64,000 bases of DNA from Crocodylus rhombifer (lineage: Eukaryota > Chordata > Crocodylia > Crocodylidae): positions 466,571-530,570 of the forward strand of contig JAVSML010024593.1 in the NCBI GenBank assembly GCA_038503035.1, given 5' to 3'. Position numbers and translations under genes: made by a program. Below are positions 11,891-22,255 of the stretch, piece after piece (within the stretch, counting starts at the first letter, position 1; every line of letters starts with the position of its first letter). The notes beneath the pieces are model-generated. The model did no database searches, was not told where the DNA came from, and was given only the letters and a program-made list of their open reading frames with translations.

Positions 11891-12028
11891 CATGGAGCTG
11901 ACTGGTAACAATGGTGACAGGTACTTCAGCATTGCCTAAGATGAAAATGGTCAAAAGACTATTTACTAACATGTGAGATTCTTTGTAAAGTTAAATCTTG
12001 CCCCTTTATGATTACGGAATGTTCTCTG

Positions 12029-14095
12029 AAATTAATGGAAAGGCAGGATATGAATAGGGCACTGTATTACTCTGGGTAGGCTCATATTAGTTGCGTGGTT
12101 CAGTTACCACAATCATCATCAGTGATCCAGGTTTTCCATTCACTGCAGAAAAATGGATAGAAACATGTTTTTCACATTCATATGCTTCTTACAGTGCAAG
12201 CTCAAGTAGTGTGAAGAATGACTAACAATTGTTCCAGCTGTGGCAGAAGTTCACTGCTCCAGGCACTGCAGAAAGAGAGACCCATGGGCTGGAAGGGGTG
12301 TGTTAAGGGCAATGGAGATTTTTGGCAGCACTGAGGCCTAGATGGCAGCACCAAAAGGCTAATGCACTGTCCACATGTCAAATTGCAGTGTAATGTGCTA
12401 GCTTTAAGCAAGCTCAGGTATTGAAAGAAGTATAACCACAGCATAATAGAATTCAATGAAAGCAAATTTGCAATCTTTGAATTGTATAATCATAATTCAG
12501 GGATCCTGGTTTTCTCTGTTTAAAAATCACAAATTCTGTGATAAAAATAGCAAATTCTCTTACTAAAACCCCCCATTGAACACTACTATATCTATATATA
12601 GATCTCTCTATCTCTATCTATATGTAAATAGAGATCGAGAGATCTATATGTAGATATCTCTCTTTCTCTCTATAGATAGATATAGTCTATATCTATATAC
12701 ACATATAGATAGCTATAGATATATCTATATGTCTATATAGAACTAGATCTATGTGTATATAGATCTATACAGATATAGATATATAGGCATCCATTGAACA
12801 CAATGTTTTATTAATATACTTACAATTGGAAAGCAATTAGGAAGCCTACCAGTGCCTCAATAAAATAATTTCTAGATACCTAAAAATTTGGGCATTTGAT
12901 TTTGGGTTTTTTATCATGGAAAATCAGAGCTCCGACCAGGATGCAGGCTGTTCCCCCCCCCCACACACACACACACACTTTGTGGCACTGAGCAGCCTTG
13001 ATATGCCAGTGCCCTGTCCCTGCCCATGATGTTGCCTCTCACTCCCAAGGCACAGCCCCCTCCCCCCTGCCTTACAGATGCCCCTCATTGCAAAGCCACA
13101 GTGCCCTGGCCCTGCCAGTACCCCTGATTCCCAATCCACACCCCAGGGTCCCTCTTGGTGCCCTGGACTCCCAACCCGCAGCCACCCCAGCCCTGCTGGT
13201 GCCTCTCACTCTTGACCTGCTGTGCCCCCACCTCCATGTGTGAAGAAGGGAGTGAGTGTGTGGGGAAAGGGGGGAGCACAGGTGACATGATGGGGGGGCA
13301 CATGCCCCCATGCCCATATCAGGGTATGGGGCTGCAGCTGAGCCAAACCAGCTCTGGGCAAGAGCCACCTCCATGGCCCAGTGGGTGGGACCTGGTGCTA
13401 GAGGGAGCACTGCGCTGCCATGATGAGACACAGAAGCAGCAGCACTGGTGGTGCAGAGTTGTGTTCCCCACTGCTCCCAGGTGGCCAAAGTGGCGGTTCC
13501 TGCCCAGAGTTGGTCTGGCCCAGCTGCAGCCCTGCACCCTGCTTGTCAAGAAAGTATGTTTCCCCTCCCCCACCTGTGCCTCCCTACCCCCCACAGTAAG
13601 CAGCCTGTGCCCCTTCTACCCACCCCACTGCATGACCTTTGCCTTCTCAGCCCCACCTTCCCTTATCTCCAACCCCTGTAGATTTATTTGGAGGGAGCTG
13701 CAGGAGCTGCTCTCCACTGCTGCCTGGATTCCATGTGCATGTGCACATGTACATGCATGTGGCACCCCCTACCTCTGATCACCCTCCTCCTACTTCCTGC
13801 AAGCTCTTGCAGGCTAGAGCTTGGGCAGCCTGCAAAGGTAAACCTGTGGTTTCCCACATTTTTCTTCTTTTAAAGGGAAAAAAATCTATGATTTTTTCCT
13901 TTAAAACAGAAAATTTGCTTTTGTCTTGGTTAAAGGAGAAAATCTATGTTTTCATCTGTTTTTCTGCAGTGAATGGAAAACCTTGATCACTGATGATGAT
14001 TGTGGTAATAGAACCAAGCAACTAATATGAGCCTATCCAAAGTAATACAGTGCCCAATTCATATCCTGCCTTTCCATTCATTTCATAATGCTGAA
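12029..14095. mobile_element. Foldback element with about 140-bp inverted ends
   Basis: 12029-12170 and 13948-14094 are close reverse complements. Shared landmarks are GAATGGAAAGGCAGGATATG, ACTGTATTACT, ACAATCATCATCAGTGAT and CCATTCACTGCAG. The interior holds a TATC/AGAT simple repeat (12585-12790), a (CA)n run (12961-12980) and a GC-rich low-complexity part (13000-13860). Interior blocks near 12783-13060 (AGGAAGCCTACCAGTGCCTC, then TGCCCTGTCCCTGCCC) recur at 52890-53110, showing a shared family. Long open stretches in the GC-rich part are compositional and have no domains. Confidence 0.6.
12585..12790. repeat. (TATC/AGAT/TA)n complex microsatellite
   Basis: A roughly 200-bp run of TATCTA, AGATAT and TCTCTA words on both strands, with many self-complementary segments. 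It lies inside the foldback element at 12029-14095. Confidence 0.85.
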
Positions 14096-14109
14096 AGGAT
14101 TAACTGCAG

Positions 14110-16122
14110 ATAGATTCTACCTGACTAACCTTGTTCCTTTTTATGACCAGGTCATAAAATGCTTAGGCGCAGGAGTCAAGGTAGTTGTCATCTACCTAGA
14201 CTTTAAGAAGGCTGTCGCAGAGCTCTCAGGTGCCCTGTGACTGAGAGCAGAAACGGCTTGGGAGAGACCCCTAGTGGCGGGAAGGGGGAAGCGCAGCTGC
14301 CAGTCACCAGGACTGTGCAGGTGCTGGTTGCCCTAGCAACCAGGGAAGCCTAGAGCCAGGGAGGGGCAGAGCTTAGCCCTTCTTAAGCTCAGACAGAAGG
14401 CCAGGAGGGCAGTTCCCCTCCAGCAGCTGAGGGAGGAGGAACTCAGCCAGAACAAAGGGGAGAACTCTGACGGTTGGAACATCCCCTGGTCCCTGCTGGG
14501 GGTTGATGCGCTCTTTCTCTCTCTCTCTTTGGTAAGGAGAGATTTCTATTTTTGACCAGAATGGTCTAGCTTTTATGTTGTAGTCCAGGGGAGCTTTGCG
14601 TTCTGTGTTTTCTGTTTTACCAGAGGACCAGGTGAGACTATAAGGGGTTGAAGGAGGCCTCATAGGAGCTCCACGATAGCGTGGGGTCTCCTGGCACCGG
14701 AGAGGGCGCAGTTTTGTTTGGGGGGGCATTGGCCCAGCCCGGAGCTAGTGGGGGCAGCAAAGAGCCCCAACGAGGGGACATTGAGAAGCCTCTGAGCTAG
14801 GAGGGCAGTGAGGAGCCCCGGAGTTTGGGGGCAGTGAGGAGGGGTGACGAGGAGCCCTGAGAGCAAACGAAGGGCCGAGCCATAATAACACGGCCCAAGT
14901 TAGATCGTACCAGCACCATCTGCGAGGCTCGGGCTGCGGTGTAGGGAAGGAAAAGGAGCCGCAGACACGCCCCCTGTCATCGGGGCGCATAAAAATGGGC
15001 AGCCTCCCACTGATTCTAATCATCTATTAATCACAAGTAAGATCAAGGCGTGGCAGGAAAGTAAGCAGGCAGTTGGTCCATTGCAGGAGGGTGGAGCCTC
15101 ATGGCCAGAGGGGCTCTGAAAGTAGGACTCCTGCTACAAAGGCCTTCAATACAATGTCTCATTCTGTTCTCATAAATAAACTAACAGGCTGTAATGTAGA
15201 TGATTACACAGTTAGATGGGTGGCATATTGGCTTAGGGGTTGCACCCAGAGAGTGGTAGTGGACAGGTCGATATCAAACTGGAAAGATGTGGGCAGTGGA
15301 GTCTCGCAAGGCTCAGTCCTTGGACTGGGGCTATTCAGTGTCTTCATCAGTGACTTGGACAAGGGTGTGGGGAGCACCATGTCCAAGTTCACAGATGATA
15401 CCAAATTATGGGGCAAAGTTAACATGCCAGAGGGTAGGAAATGGATCCAGGTGGATCTGAACAGGTTGGAAAAAGGGGCAGAATGAAATAGGATGCAGTT
15501 CAACAAAGACAAGTGCAAAGTGCTGCACCTGGGCAAAAAGAACCACCAACACATTTACAGGCTGGGGGATGACTTTCTCAGGAGCACAGCAGTGGAAAGG
15601 GATCTTGAAGTCATAGTTGACTCCAAGATGAACGTGAGTCATCAATGTGACAAAGTGATCAACAAGGCTAACTGCACTTTATCATGCATTAGCAGATGTA
15701 TGACAAACAGGTCCAGTGAGGTGATGCTTCCCCTCTATGTGGCATTAGTCAGGCCACACTTGAAGTACTCTGTCCAGTTTTGGGTTCTGCACTTCAAGAG
15801 GCTTGTGGAGAATCTTGAGAGGGTTCAGAGGAAGGTCACTAATATGGTCAGAGGCCTGCAGGCAAGGCCCTACAAGGAGATACTGAGGGACCTAGATCTC
15901 TTCAGCCTTTGCAAGAGAAGGCTGAGAGGTGATCTTGTGGATGCCTACAAATTCATCAGGGGAGGGCAGCAGGGAATAGGAGATGCTCTATTTACTAGGG
16001 CACCCCATGGAGTAACTAAGAACAATGGCCACAAATTGATGGAGAGCAGATTTAAGTTGGACATCAGAAAGAACTTCTTCACAGTAAGGGTTGCCAGAAT
16101 CTGGAATGGGCTTCCAAGGTAG
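14110..16122 (+). pseudogene. CR1 reverse transcriptase C-terminal half (one stop plus insertion)
   Basis: Outside the LTR the frame is nearly open: LTNLVPFYDQV, VVVIYLDFKK, then after the insertion AFNTMSHSVL, SGVSQGSVLG and KFTDDTKLWG. Both catalytic aspartates are kept; only the Ala is changed to Thr. A single TGA (15484-15486) replaces what is usually a Trp codon in front of MQFNKDKCKVLHLG, and the frame then runs on through LPLYVALVRPHLKY and DIRKNFFTVRVARIWN to 16122. The last residues of ORF2 (KRRLDKHLGL) are in a different frame, so a small indel lies near 16130. Apart from the LTR this is one of the least decayed CR1 frames here. Confidence 0.8.
14213..15138. mobile_element. Solo LTR, 926 bp, with 5-bp target duplication
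   Basis: It begins TGTCGCAG and ends CTGCTACA (TGT...ACA) and is flanked on both sides by AAGGC (14208-14212 and 15139-15143). Removing it together with one AAGGC restores the CR1 reading frame, which proves the insertion and its limits. TG...CA ends plus a 5-bp duplication are the mark of an LTR-retroelement integrase. There is no internal gag, pol or env, so it is a solo LTR left by recombination. Orientation is unclear: no decisive TATA and AATAAA pair was seen. It has a CT-rich tract at 14510-14530. Confidence 0.85.
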
Positions 16123-16275
16123 GTGGTATTCTCCTCTACCTTGGGGGGTCTTCAAGAGGAGACTGGACAAGCACCTAGGATTGTCTTACCCCAGTGCTCT
16201 TTCCTGTCCATGCCAGGGGGTCAGACCTGATGACATACTGAGGTCCCTCCTGACCCTAACATCTATGAAGCTATG

Positions 16276-17322
16276 TAGAAAACTAGCATTTAGGGCATGG
16301 TCACAAGCCATTTCCAGTAGTCTTGTGTTACAGTTTAAGGTAGTTCCTGGACTAGCAGGAACTCAGTTCTGCTGATGTACTGTTCTGATTCTCCTATCAG
16401 AAGGAAAAACATTGCAATACATTCTGGTGAACTGGTGTGACAAGCAGAATCTTGACTATTAACTGAGACAGTTGCAACACCTTGTCATGAATACATTGGC
16501 ATCAATACAGGCAGGCTGCATGTACTAAAATATATACTATGGCTCCTAGTAACCTTTTTCCCCAGAGAGGGAGAGATCCTCCAGCTCTTCTCAGAAGCCC
16601 AACATTCTCTCTTCTTGCTTTTCCTTTGTTGCCTCTCAAACTCCCAAATGCCTTCTGATTTGTTGGACTCTTACAGAATTTTGCTCTTGGAGTTTCTTTA
16701 ACCTATAATATCTGTCTTGTTAAATCTAAGAAAGAAGCACTTAATCATTATGTTATAATCTGATGTGTGACATAAAAGGTATGATTGGTGCCAAATGTGT
16801 TATTCTGCACTTCATTTTTTGCTTTACTGAGGAAAGAATGTCAGGCAAAAATACATAGAATGAAAGTTTCTTCTGTAAAAATAAGTCACTTGGCCTCTTA
16901 AGCTTTCATAGTTTCCCAAATCAATCGATGACATAATATAGTTAATATTTAAGTACTAAGAAAGCCCCCCTATTGGATTTGCTCATTTTTAACTTATTGA
17001 TAGGGATTGTTTTGATACAAAAGACAAATATGTCAAACTGAATATTCCTTTTGGTCTTTAAAAGATCTGGTAATCAAGGTATGAACAGAAAAGAAACTGT
17101 AACCATTTAAATGAATCATGGTTATGTTTTTTTGCTTCACTGGCAAATTAAAAATTACTTGTACAGCTAAATGACTGGGATGTAATCTTACTGTTTAATT
17201 AGTAGGTCAATCTTTCTTTAATATAATATGATAATCCTTTGATAAAACATATGAAGTCTTTTGATGAAACTGATTGTACCATAACACTATATTGATTTTT
17301 GATTTAATATTTTACATAATTA
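16276..17322. other. AT-rich intergenic sequence
   Basis: Nothing recognised; AT content rises towards 17300. Confidence 0.45.
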
Positions 17323-19424
17323 CAGGTGTGCTGATACATTGGTCCATATAGTATAGGCACCAATATAAGGAAAATAGACATAATTGGAAATGGGCTTTTT
17401 TTGGCTGATGTGGCTGATAATGTTGCCAACAAATGCCACGTGGATGTGCATGCATGCAGCCTGGAATGCAGCCCAGCAGCTTGGAAAGCAGTGTCCAGCT
17501 GGTAAGTTTGTGAGGTGGGGGGAGGAAAGAGGCATGGGAGGGGAAGATAGAGGCTGCCATGGTGAGGGATGGAATAGGACTGGGGCTGGAGCAGGTGCTG
17601 CCCAGCTGAGGCAAGGCACAGGACAGAGCCACGGATGGCTTGTCTGGGAGATGTGGGGGGCAGGGAGGTGGCACCCACTGCTGTGTGCACCTCTAGAGGA
17701 GGCACAGTGGGCATTTGCCTCCCAGATATGTGTGTGGGGCAAGGGCAGGCTGCCCACTGCATACTCAAGGCCAGGGGCTGTGCCAGCCTCTTCCCAGCAG
17801 GGGGGCTGGGCTGGGGTTCCACTTGGGGCAGGGCAGGGCAAGTGGCAGCAGTGCGCGGAGGGGGGCTATGGTGAATTTTGGGGTGGCTGTAGCCCCCCAT
17901 ATGTCCCCCACCCAGCTCCACTGCCACTGCCTGCCCCATCCCACCTGGCCTGAGCACAGCCTCAGCCTAGTCCCCCCACCAGGAAGAGGCTGACACAGCC
18001 CCCAGCCCCAAGCCTGGAGTGGGTAGCCTGACCTCACCCCATGCACAGATGTGGGGGGTATATGCCTGTTGCAGAAAGCAACCTTGTTTCGCCCCAAAAT
18101 CTCTGCCCTGTGACACTGTGACTAAAATCTCTGAGCTGCAACCATTTGATGAGGGTGGGCCCAGCAAACAGGGGACCACACCCTCGGCCTGTCTATTTAG
18201 GTAACCTGAGCTGGCTGCATTCCTGAGGGAGGGGGAAAACCTGCTCCCTCTGCCTACGTGACTTGCATCAATTACCTGGGTGGGGGGTTTCTACCTGGGG
18301 AGCTGGAATCTGCCTGGTAACAGGTGATGTATTTCAAATTGGTTGGCTGACAGCCAACTGGGGCTGACTTCCACTGGACCAGGTGAATGAGGTCACAGGG
18401 GCTATATAGGTTGGGGGGAGAGGAGGCCCGCTCTCTTCGGCCATGAGGTGAAGCAGCAGCAAAGCAGGGGAGACAGAGAAGCCTTACCATCTGAACCTAG
18501 CTCTCTCTCTCACCCCGAGACTCCAGAGGGGAAACTGGAGAACTCTGGAAGATGCTTGTGAGTAAGCTACTCAATCGGATTAGATATTTAGCTGGCAGTA
18601 ACACAGATGTGTAATCAAAAGGCTACCTCAGCCACACTGTTTGCTCTTTAGGATTTCTAAGATATTGCTCAACCCTGTACCCTAGTTTACCCTACCCCTT
18701 GTAATCAATAAAGTTCTCCTTTTTGACTGGTGTGGGAGACTTATTGAGGGGTGGGTCTAAATTATGCCTAAGAGACCCCTTAGGTCTGCGGACTAAGGGA
18801 GACTTAACTTTTTGCCCCCTTGACTTGGGGAAGTGCCCCAAGTGCCTGTACTGGGTCAAGTACCCGTTGGACTATTAGGCCTGTGTTTCCCCGAGGACAC
18901 AGGGCTGAGACAGTCCCTTCTCAGGGTGGTGGTGGCGACGTTACCCCCAGACTAGCGAGTGTGCTCCGGGAGAGGGGTCGGCCAAGCATAAGGTGCCCCC
19001 TAGGGAGGCATTCGGAGTCTGGAGGGTGGTCGGGCACAGGGAGGTGGGCGGCTCAATGCAGGAGCGCCCCCTACTGGCCCGCCACAATGCCACCCATGAC
19101 TCCCCCAGGGGTGTGTAAAGTGACAGGAGCTGCCCCTCCTCCACCCCCCATGCTCCTCGGACGAGCCACCCATGGCTCCATCCTGCACTCTGCCCCATCC
19201 CAGCTGGGCAGCGCCTGCCCCTCCCCCAGCTCCACCCCCTCTCTCACCATAGGGGCCTTGATCCACTAACCATCATGCCCCTTTCCCCCTACAGACTTAC
19301 CAGCTGGACACTGCACTTCAAGCTGCCTGGTTGCATATCAGCAATCAAATCAGTATTGGCCAATATGGCTGGTTAATAATTGGACATTGGCATTGGTACA
19401 AAAAATCTTTATCAGTGCATCCCT
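17323..19424. mobile_element. hAT-like foldback element with about 350-bp inverted arms
   Basis: The left end is CAGGTGTGCTGATACATTGG; the reverse complement of the right end is TAGGGATGCACTGATAAAG. These are variants of the CAGGGGTGCACCGATA end known from vertebrate hAT elements. The arms continue inverted through GTGTCCAGCTGGTAAG (about 17490 and, inverted, 19290-19310) and on to GCTGCCCAGCTG (about 17600; inverted near 19205). The interior is GC-rich and has no transposase. A complete LTR (18109-19086) sits between the arms. I could not find a convincing 8-bp target duplication. Confidence 0.65.
18109..19086 (+). mobile_element. Solo LTR, about 978 bp, inserted in hAT-like element
   Basis: Probable limits are TGTGACAC and CCGCCACA. 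The flanks TGCCC (left) and ATGCC/TGCCA (right) agree at four of five bases if the end is moved by one base, so the duplication is only probable. The promoter has a TATA box (CTATATAGG, 18402-18410) and a poly(A) signal AATAAA (18717-18722) about 310 bases later, followed by a GT-rich stretch (GGTGTGGGAG), which sets the plus orientation. No coding region of a retroelement adjoins it, so it is a solo LTR. Confidence 0.7.
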
Positions 19425-20836
19425 ATATGTAAGTGGCTTGTAGTGTTTATTCATAATTTTATACATCTATCAGAAGATGCAGTAGGATGCTTCCAGCTTT
19501 TAAATACAATTTTTATTAAGCCTAAAGCCATTTTACCCATTTCTGTTTTTACCTGTTTCTGTAGCTATTCCACTAAAAGCATTAAGTTATTCTACAGTTT
19601 AAAACAGCATTTTGAATATTATATCTAATTAAGTAGGGGAGCAAATCCATTTATACACTCAAGGTTTTATTAGAAACGCAAGTGAAAGCATATGCATTTT
19701 TTAATTACTAATTAGAAGCTTTACATCGTATGGAGTAATTTAAAAAGGGGTACAAAGTGATAAAAAAAGAAGATAATAAGAAAGAAGAATACATTTGAGA
19801 TTTACAGTGAGGTCCAACTGATTTACATAGATGGTAGGTGCAGAGTCAGCTGTAGGGGTGGATGACCCCCCAGGGCACTTACAGTCAGGGGGCACAAAAC
19901 ACATGCATATACATGTGTAAGCATCCTGCAGTCACGGAAGTGCTCTTCCCCTGTCCCGCCATGGCCAATCCCCCATCTCCAGCTGCTGTTTAGGAGAAGC
20001 CAGGCTGAGCACATGTGAGGGGTTTCACCTTCTTCAGTCCAGCTGCCTTGCTTGCTCCTGCACAGCAGCAGCAGTGCTTACCTGTCTCCCTGCCTGGTGC
20101 ACCATACTGTTCCACCTCTCCACTAGACTCTGCCCCATGCCCCTTCCTGGCTGCCTCTGCCTGTAGCAGTGCTGCTGCCAAACACCTGGGGAGAAGGGCA
20201 CCAAATACAGGTTCATGCAGGGAGTCATTTTCTCTAAGGCTGGCTCTAGCAGAATGTCATTAGTAACTTCTAGCTGAATGCTGTACAACAGTATATTTAA
20301 GAATGCAGAAGCCAAATGCATTTTTATCAGATTGGTTCTGAGTTGTTTTGAAAGTGAATTCATATATTCTTTATGATAGGTATGTAAGAGAAATGCTTTT
20401 ACTCTTAGATTTTTGAGAACAGAAAAAATGTATCCTTGCACTTCTGTAGGATAGGTTAAAAAAAAATCTTTATTAACAAAAAAAAAAGGTTTTAATTTTA
20501 GCTCATTTTTGTTTTCAAATTGTAAAGCAACAGAAAAATGTTCAAATACTACTGTATTTAAATTTTCTGGCACAATCTGTTGTTTGTATAAAATGTGATA
20601 ACTATACAACTCAAGTGAAAATTAAGTGGACTGTCAGCTTTTCAGCTGCCAAGCCTATCCGCTATGTCCCAACAGCTGAGCTCATTTATTTAGTCTTTAC
20701 TGTCATTTTGATCATTTTAATGAAAATCCTGTAAAAAAAGAACATGGTCTGAGACCCTTTGAACAGCAGTCAGATGATTCCATACCACACTAGCTAAAAT
20801 TTTAGAGAAAGAAGGGAGAAGCTATGGGTTACATCG
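19425..20836. other. AT-rich sequence with a GC-rich patch at about 19850-20220
   Basis: The patch has a GC content unlike its surroundings and may be the interior of a degraded repeat, but no ends could be recognised. A 191-codon open stretch on the minus strand (20034-20609) has a transposon-like GC-rich start and an AT-rich remainder, with no domain; I do not call it a gene. Confidence 0.4.
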
Positions 20837-21370
20837 GGGTGCTCAACCTCCAGACTGTGGGCCAAATCTGGCCTGTGGAACCTCCTCTATGGGTCAGAAA
20901 ACAATGGCAATGGGAAGCAGTGGAAACTCCATATAGCCAGCACTAGTCCACCTAGGCGTTGCCTGTACAATGGAATCATAGCTGTCCCCCCCCCCCGGCA
21001 TGTCCAAATCAAGCTGGGCTGCACCCCCAAACCCCGACAACTCTGGTTTGGTGTCAGGCTGCTCCACACCATTCAGATCTGAATTGGAACTGCTCCATTC
21101 CCCACCCCTCTGTGTATCTGGAAATGGGCTGACCTGGCTCTCTCCTTCCTCTCCACCCCTGCTCATTTGAGACTGGATTTGGACCAGGACACATCTGGAT
21201 TGGGGCTGCTTCATTCTGCCTCCCCTCCCTGCATCTACCCACCCTTGCCGCAACCCCAGGCGAATGGATCAAGGTTGGGCTGTGCAACTTCCTGCAGCTG
21301 GATTAGGCCTTTTGGCCAGGTCTGGCCTATGCAGGGACCTGGCACCTCCCACTGAGCCTGTGGGGTTAAA
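20837..21370 (+). mobile_element. Probable hAT-like element (one end recognisable)
   Basis: The left end CGGGGTGCTCAACCTCCAG, followed by GTGGGCCAAATCTGGCCTGTGG, resembles the widespread hAT-type end with CTCAACCT and GGCC-rich palindromes. The right half repeats GGCCAGGTCTGGCCTATG (about 21317). The interior is GC-rich. A matching right terminus was not found. Confidence 0.4.
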
Positions 21371-21599
21371 AACCTCTTTCCTGTCTGCCTGTCAGTTTAG
21401 CCTGATGAACAACCAGACAGAGCTTAGCCACATTAAAATTCTAACAAAACCAAAAAGTCTATATAGCCTGTCCTTAAATTTGGTTATGAGCTGCTGCATG
21501 GTCTTGTTTACTTGAGCAACATGTCCTTACATGATCTCTTCTACAGAACGATAGCATGACATTTTTAACTCAGTAATTTCCATACTTTTTGACCACTCT

Positions 21600-21970
21600 T
21601 AACCCTAAGGTTTAAGGACATAGGCAGACAAGGTTCTTTGGGTGAATTCGATATCTTTTATTAGGCCCCAGGTACCAATTCACTGCTTACCTGCTACATT
21701 CATCCCCCTTCTTCTCTCCCTCCACCCCCCCCCGTCTCTCTCTCGCCCCCTGATTCCTCAGTTTACATCTTCACCAACTGCCTGTCTTGCCTGCATACCA
21801 ACCTCTGGCTTCTTTACAATTCATTCCATCGAGGAAGAGCACACACCAACTGCAGATTGTTTCTCAGCCTGACAAAGGGTTTTTAAACCCAAAAGCTTGC
21901 TAAGAAAAATTTTTCCAACTATTTCAGTTGATTTAATAAAAGTTATCAGATTCACCCAAACAACCTTGTC
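21600..21970 (+). mobile_element. PLE tail with inverted tail fragment at its left end
   Basis: 21700-21970 is homologous to 355-610: shared ATTCATCCCCCTTC, TCTGGCTTCTTTAC, GAAGAGCACACACCAACTGCAG and the terminal AATAAAAG...TATCAGATTCACCC block. Just upstream, 21635-21665 is the reverse complement of that terminal block (TTTGGGTGAATTC...GATATCTTTTATTAG). The locus therefore has tails pointing outwards at both ends, the divergent arrangement also seen at 50257-50420. No GIY-YIG coding sequence is left. Confidence 0.7.
21860..21907 (+). ncRNA. Hammerhead-ribozyme-like fold in PLE tail (degenerate)
   Basis: TTTCTCAG (21860-21867) can pair with CTAAGAAA (21900-21907) at 7 of 8 positions as a stem I. 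Between them lie CTGACAA (21869-21875), a perfect six-base stem GGGTTT/AAACCC (21877-21890) and AAAA-GCTTGC. This is the order of parts in a type I hammerhead. The extra base before CTGA and the CG-to-CA changes argue against activity. Confidence 0.4.
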
Positions 21971-22255
21971 TCTCTTATAGATCATTATGCACCTTATAAA
22001 AATTTTAATTGAAAATAGGAATGATCAGTGCCTATGTAAGCCTCTTGCCATGGCTCTCTGGACTATATTTTGGGAATCTCTCTTTAAACCTATTCTGTGA
22101 ACTTCCATAATTCCATCTCCTACTAAAAAGATTGCTTGGAATCATCAGACAATCAGATTAGAAATGACAGTTTGCAATCATAGGTATAGGTTGATAATTA
22201 TCTGGACATCTGTTAGGAATTACTCCATAGACAGGATGGTGATCCAGGCCTAACT

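Larger units (their letters stand above)
14098..16275 (+). mobile_element. CR1 LINE, 5' truncated, interrupted by an LTR
   Basis: A CR1 fragment that begins inside the RT (FYLTNLVPFYDQV) and continues to the 3' UTR, ending near 16275 at the CATCTATGAAGCTATG tail. It is split at 14212/15139 by a complete LTR; joining across the insertion shows LDFKKAFNTMSH continuing in frame. Its sequence (KFTDDTKLWG, LHLGKKNHQH) differs from the copies at 2932 and 29174, so it belongs to another subfamily. Confidence 0.85.

Noticed and set aside
13072..13778. Overlapping open stretches of up to 207 codons on both strands
   Set aside because: The DNA is GC-rich low-complexity interior of a repeat; stops are rare in all frames, and the translations are Pro/Ser/Cys/Trp-rich with no domain.
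17304..18097. Open stretches up to 217 codons on both strands
   Set aside because: They lie in the GC-rich arm and interior of a hAT-like foldback element; several frames are open at once, which points to composition and not selection.
20034..20609. 191-codon open stretch, minus strand
   Set aside because: AT-rich half reads as Lys/Phe/Leu-rich noise and the other half is a GC-rich repeat; no domain, no splice or poly(A) context.
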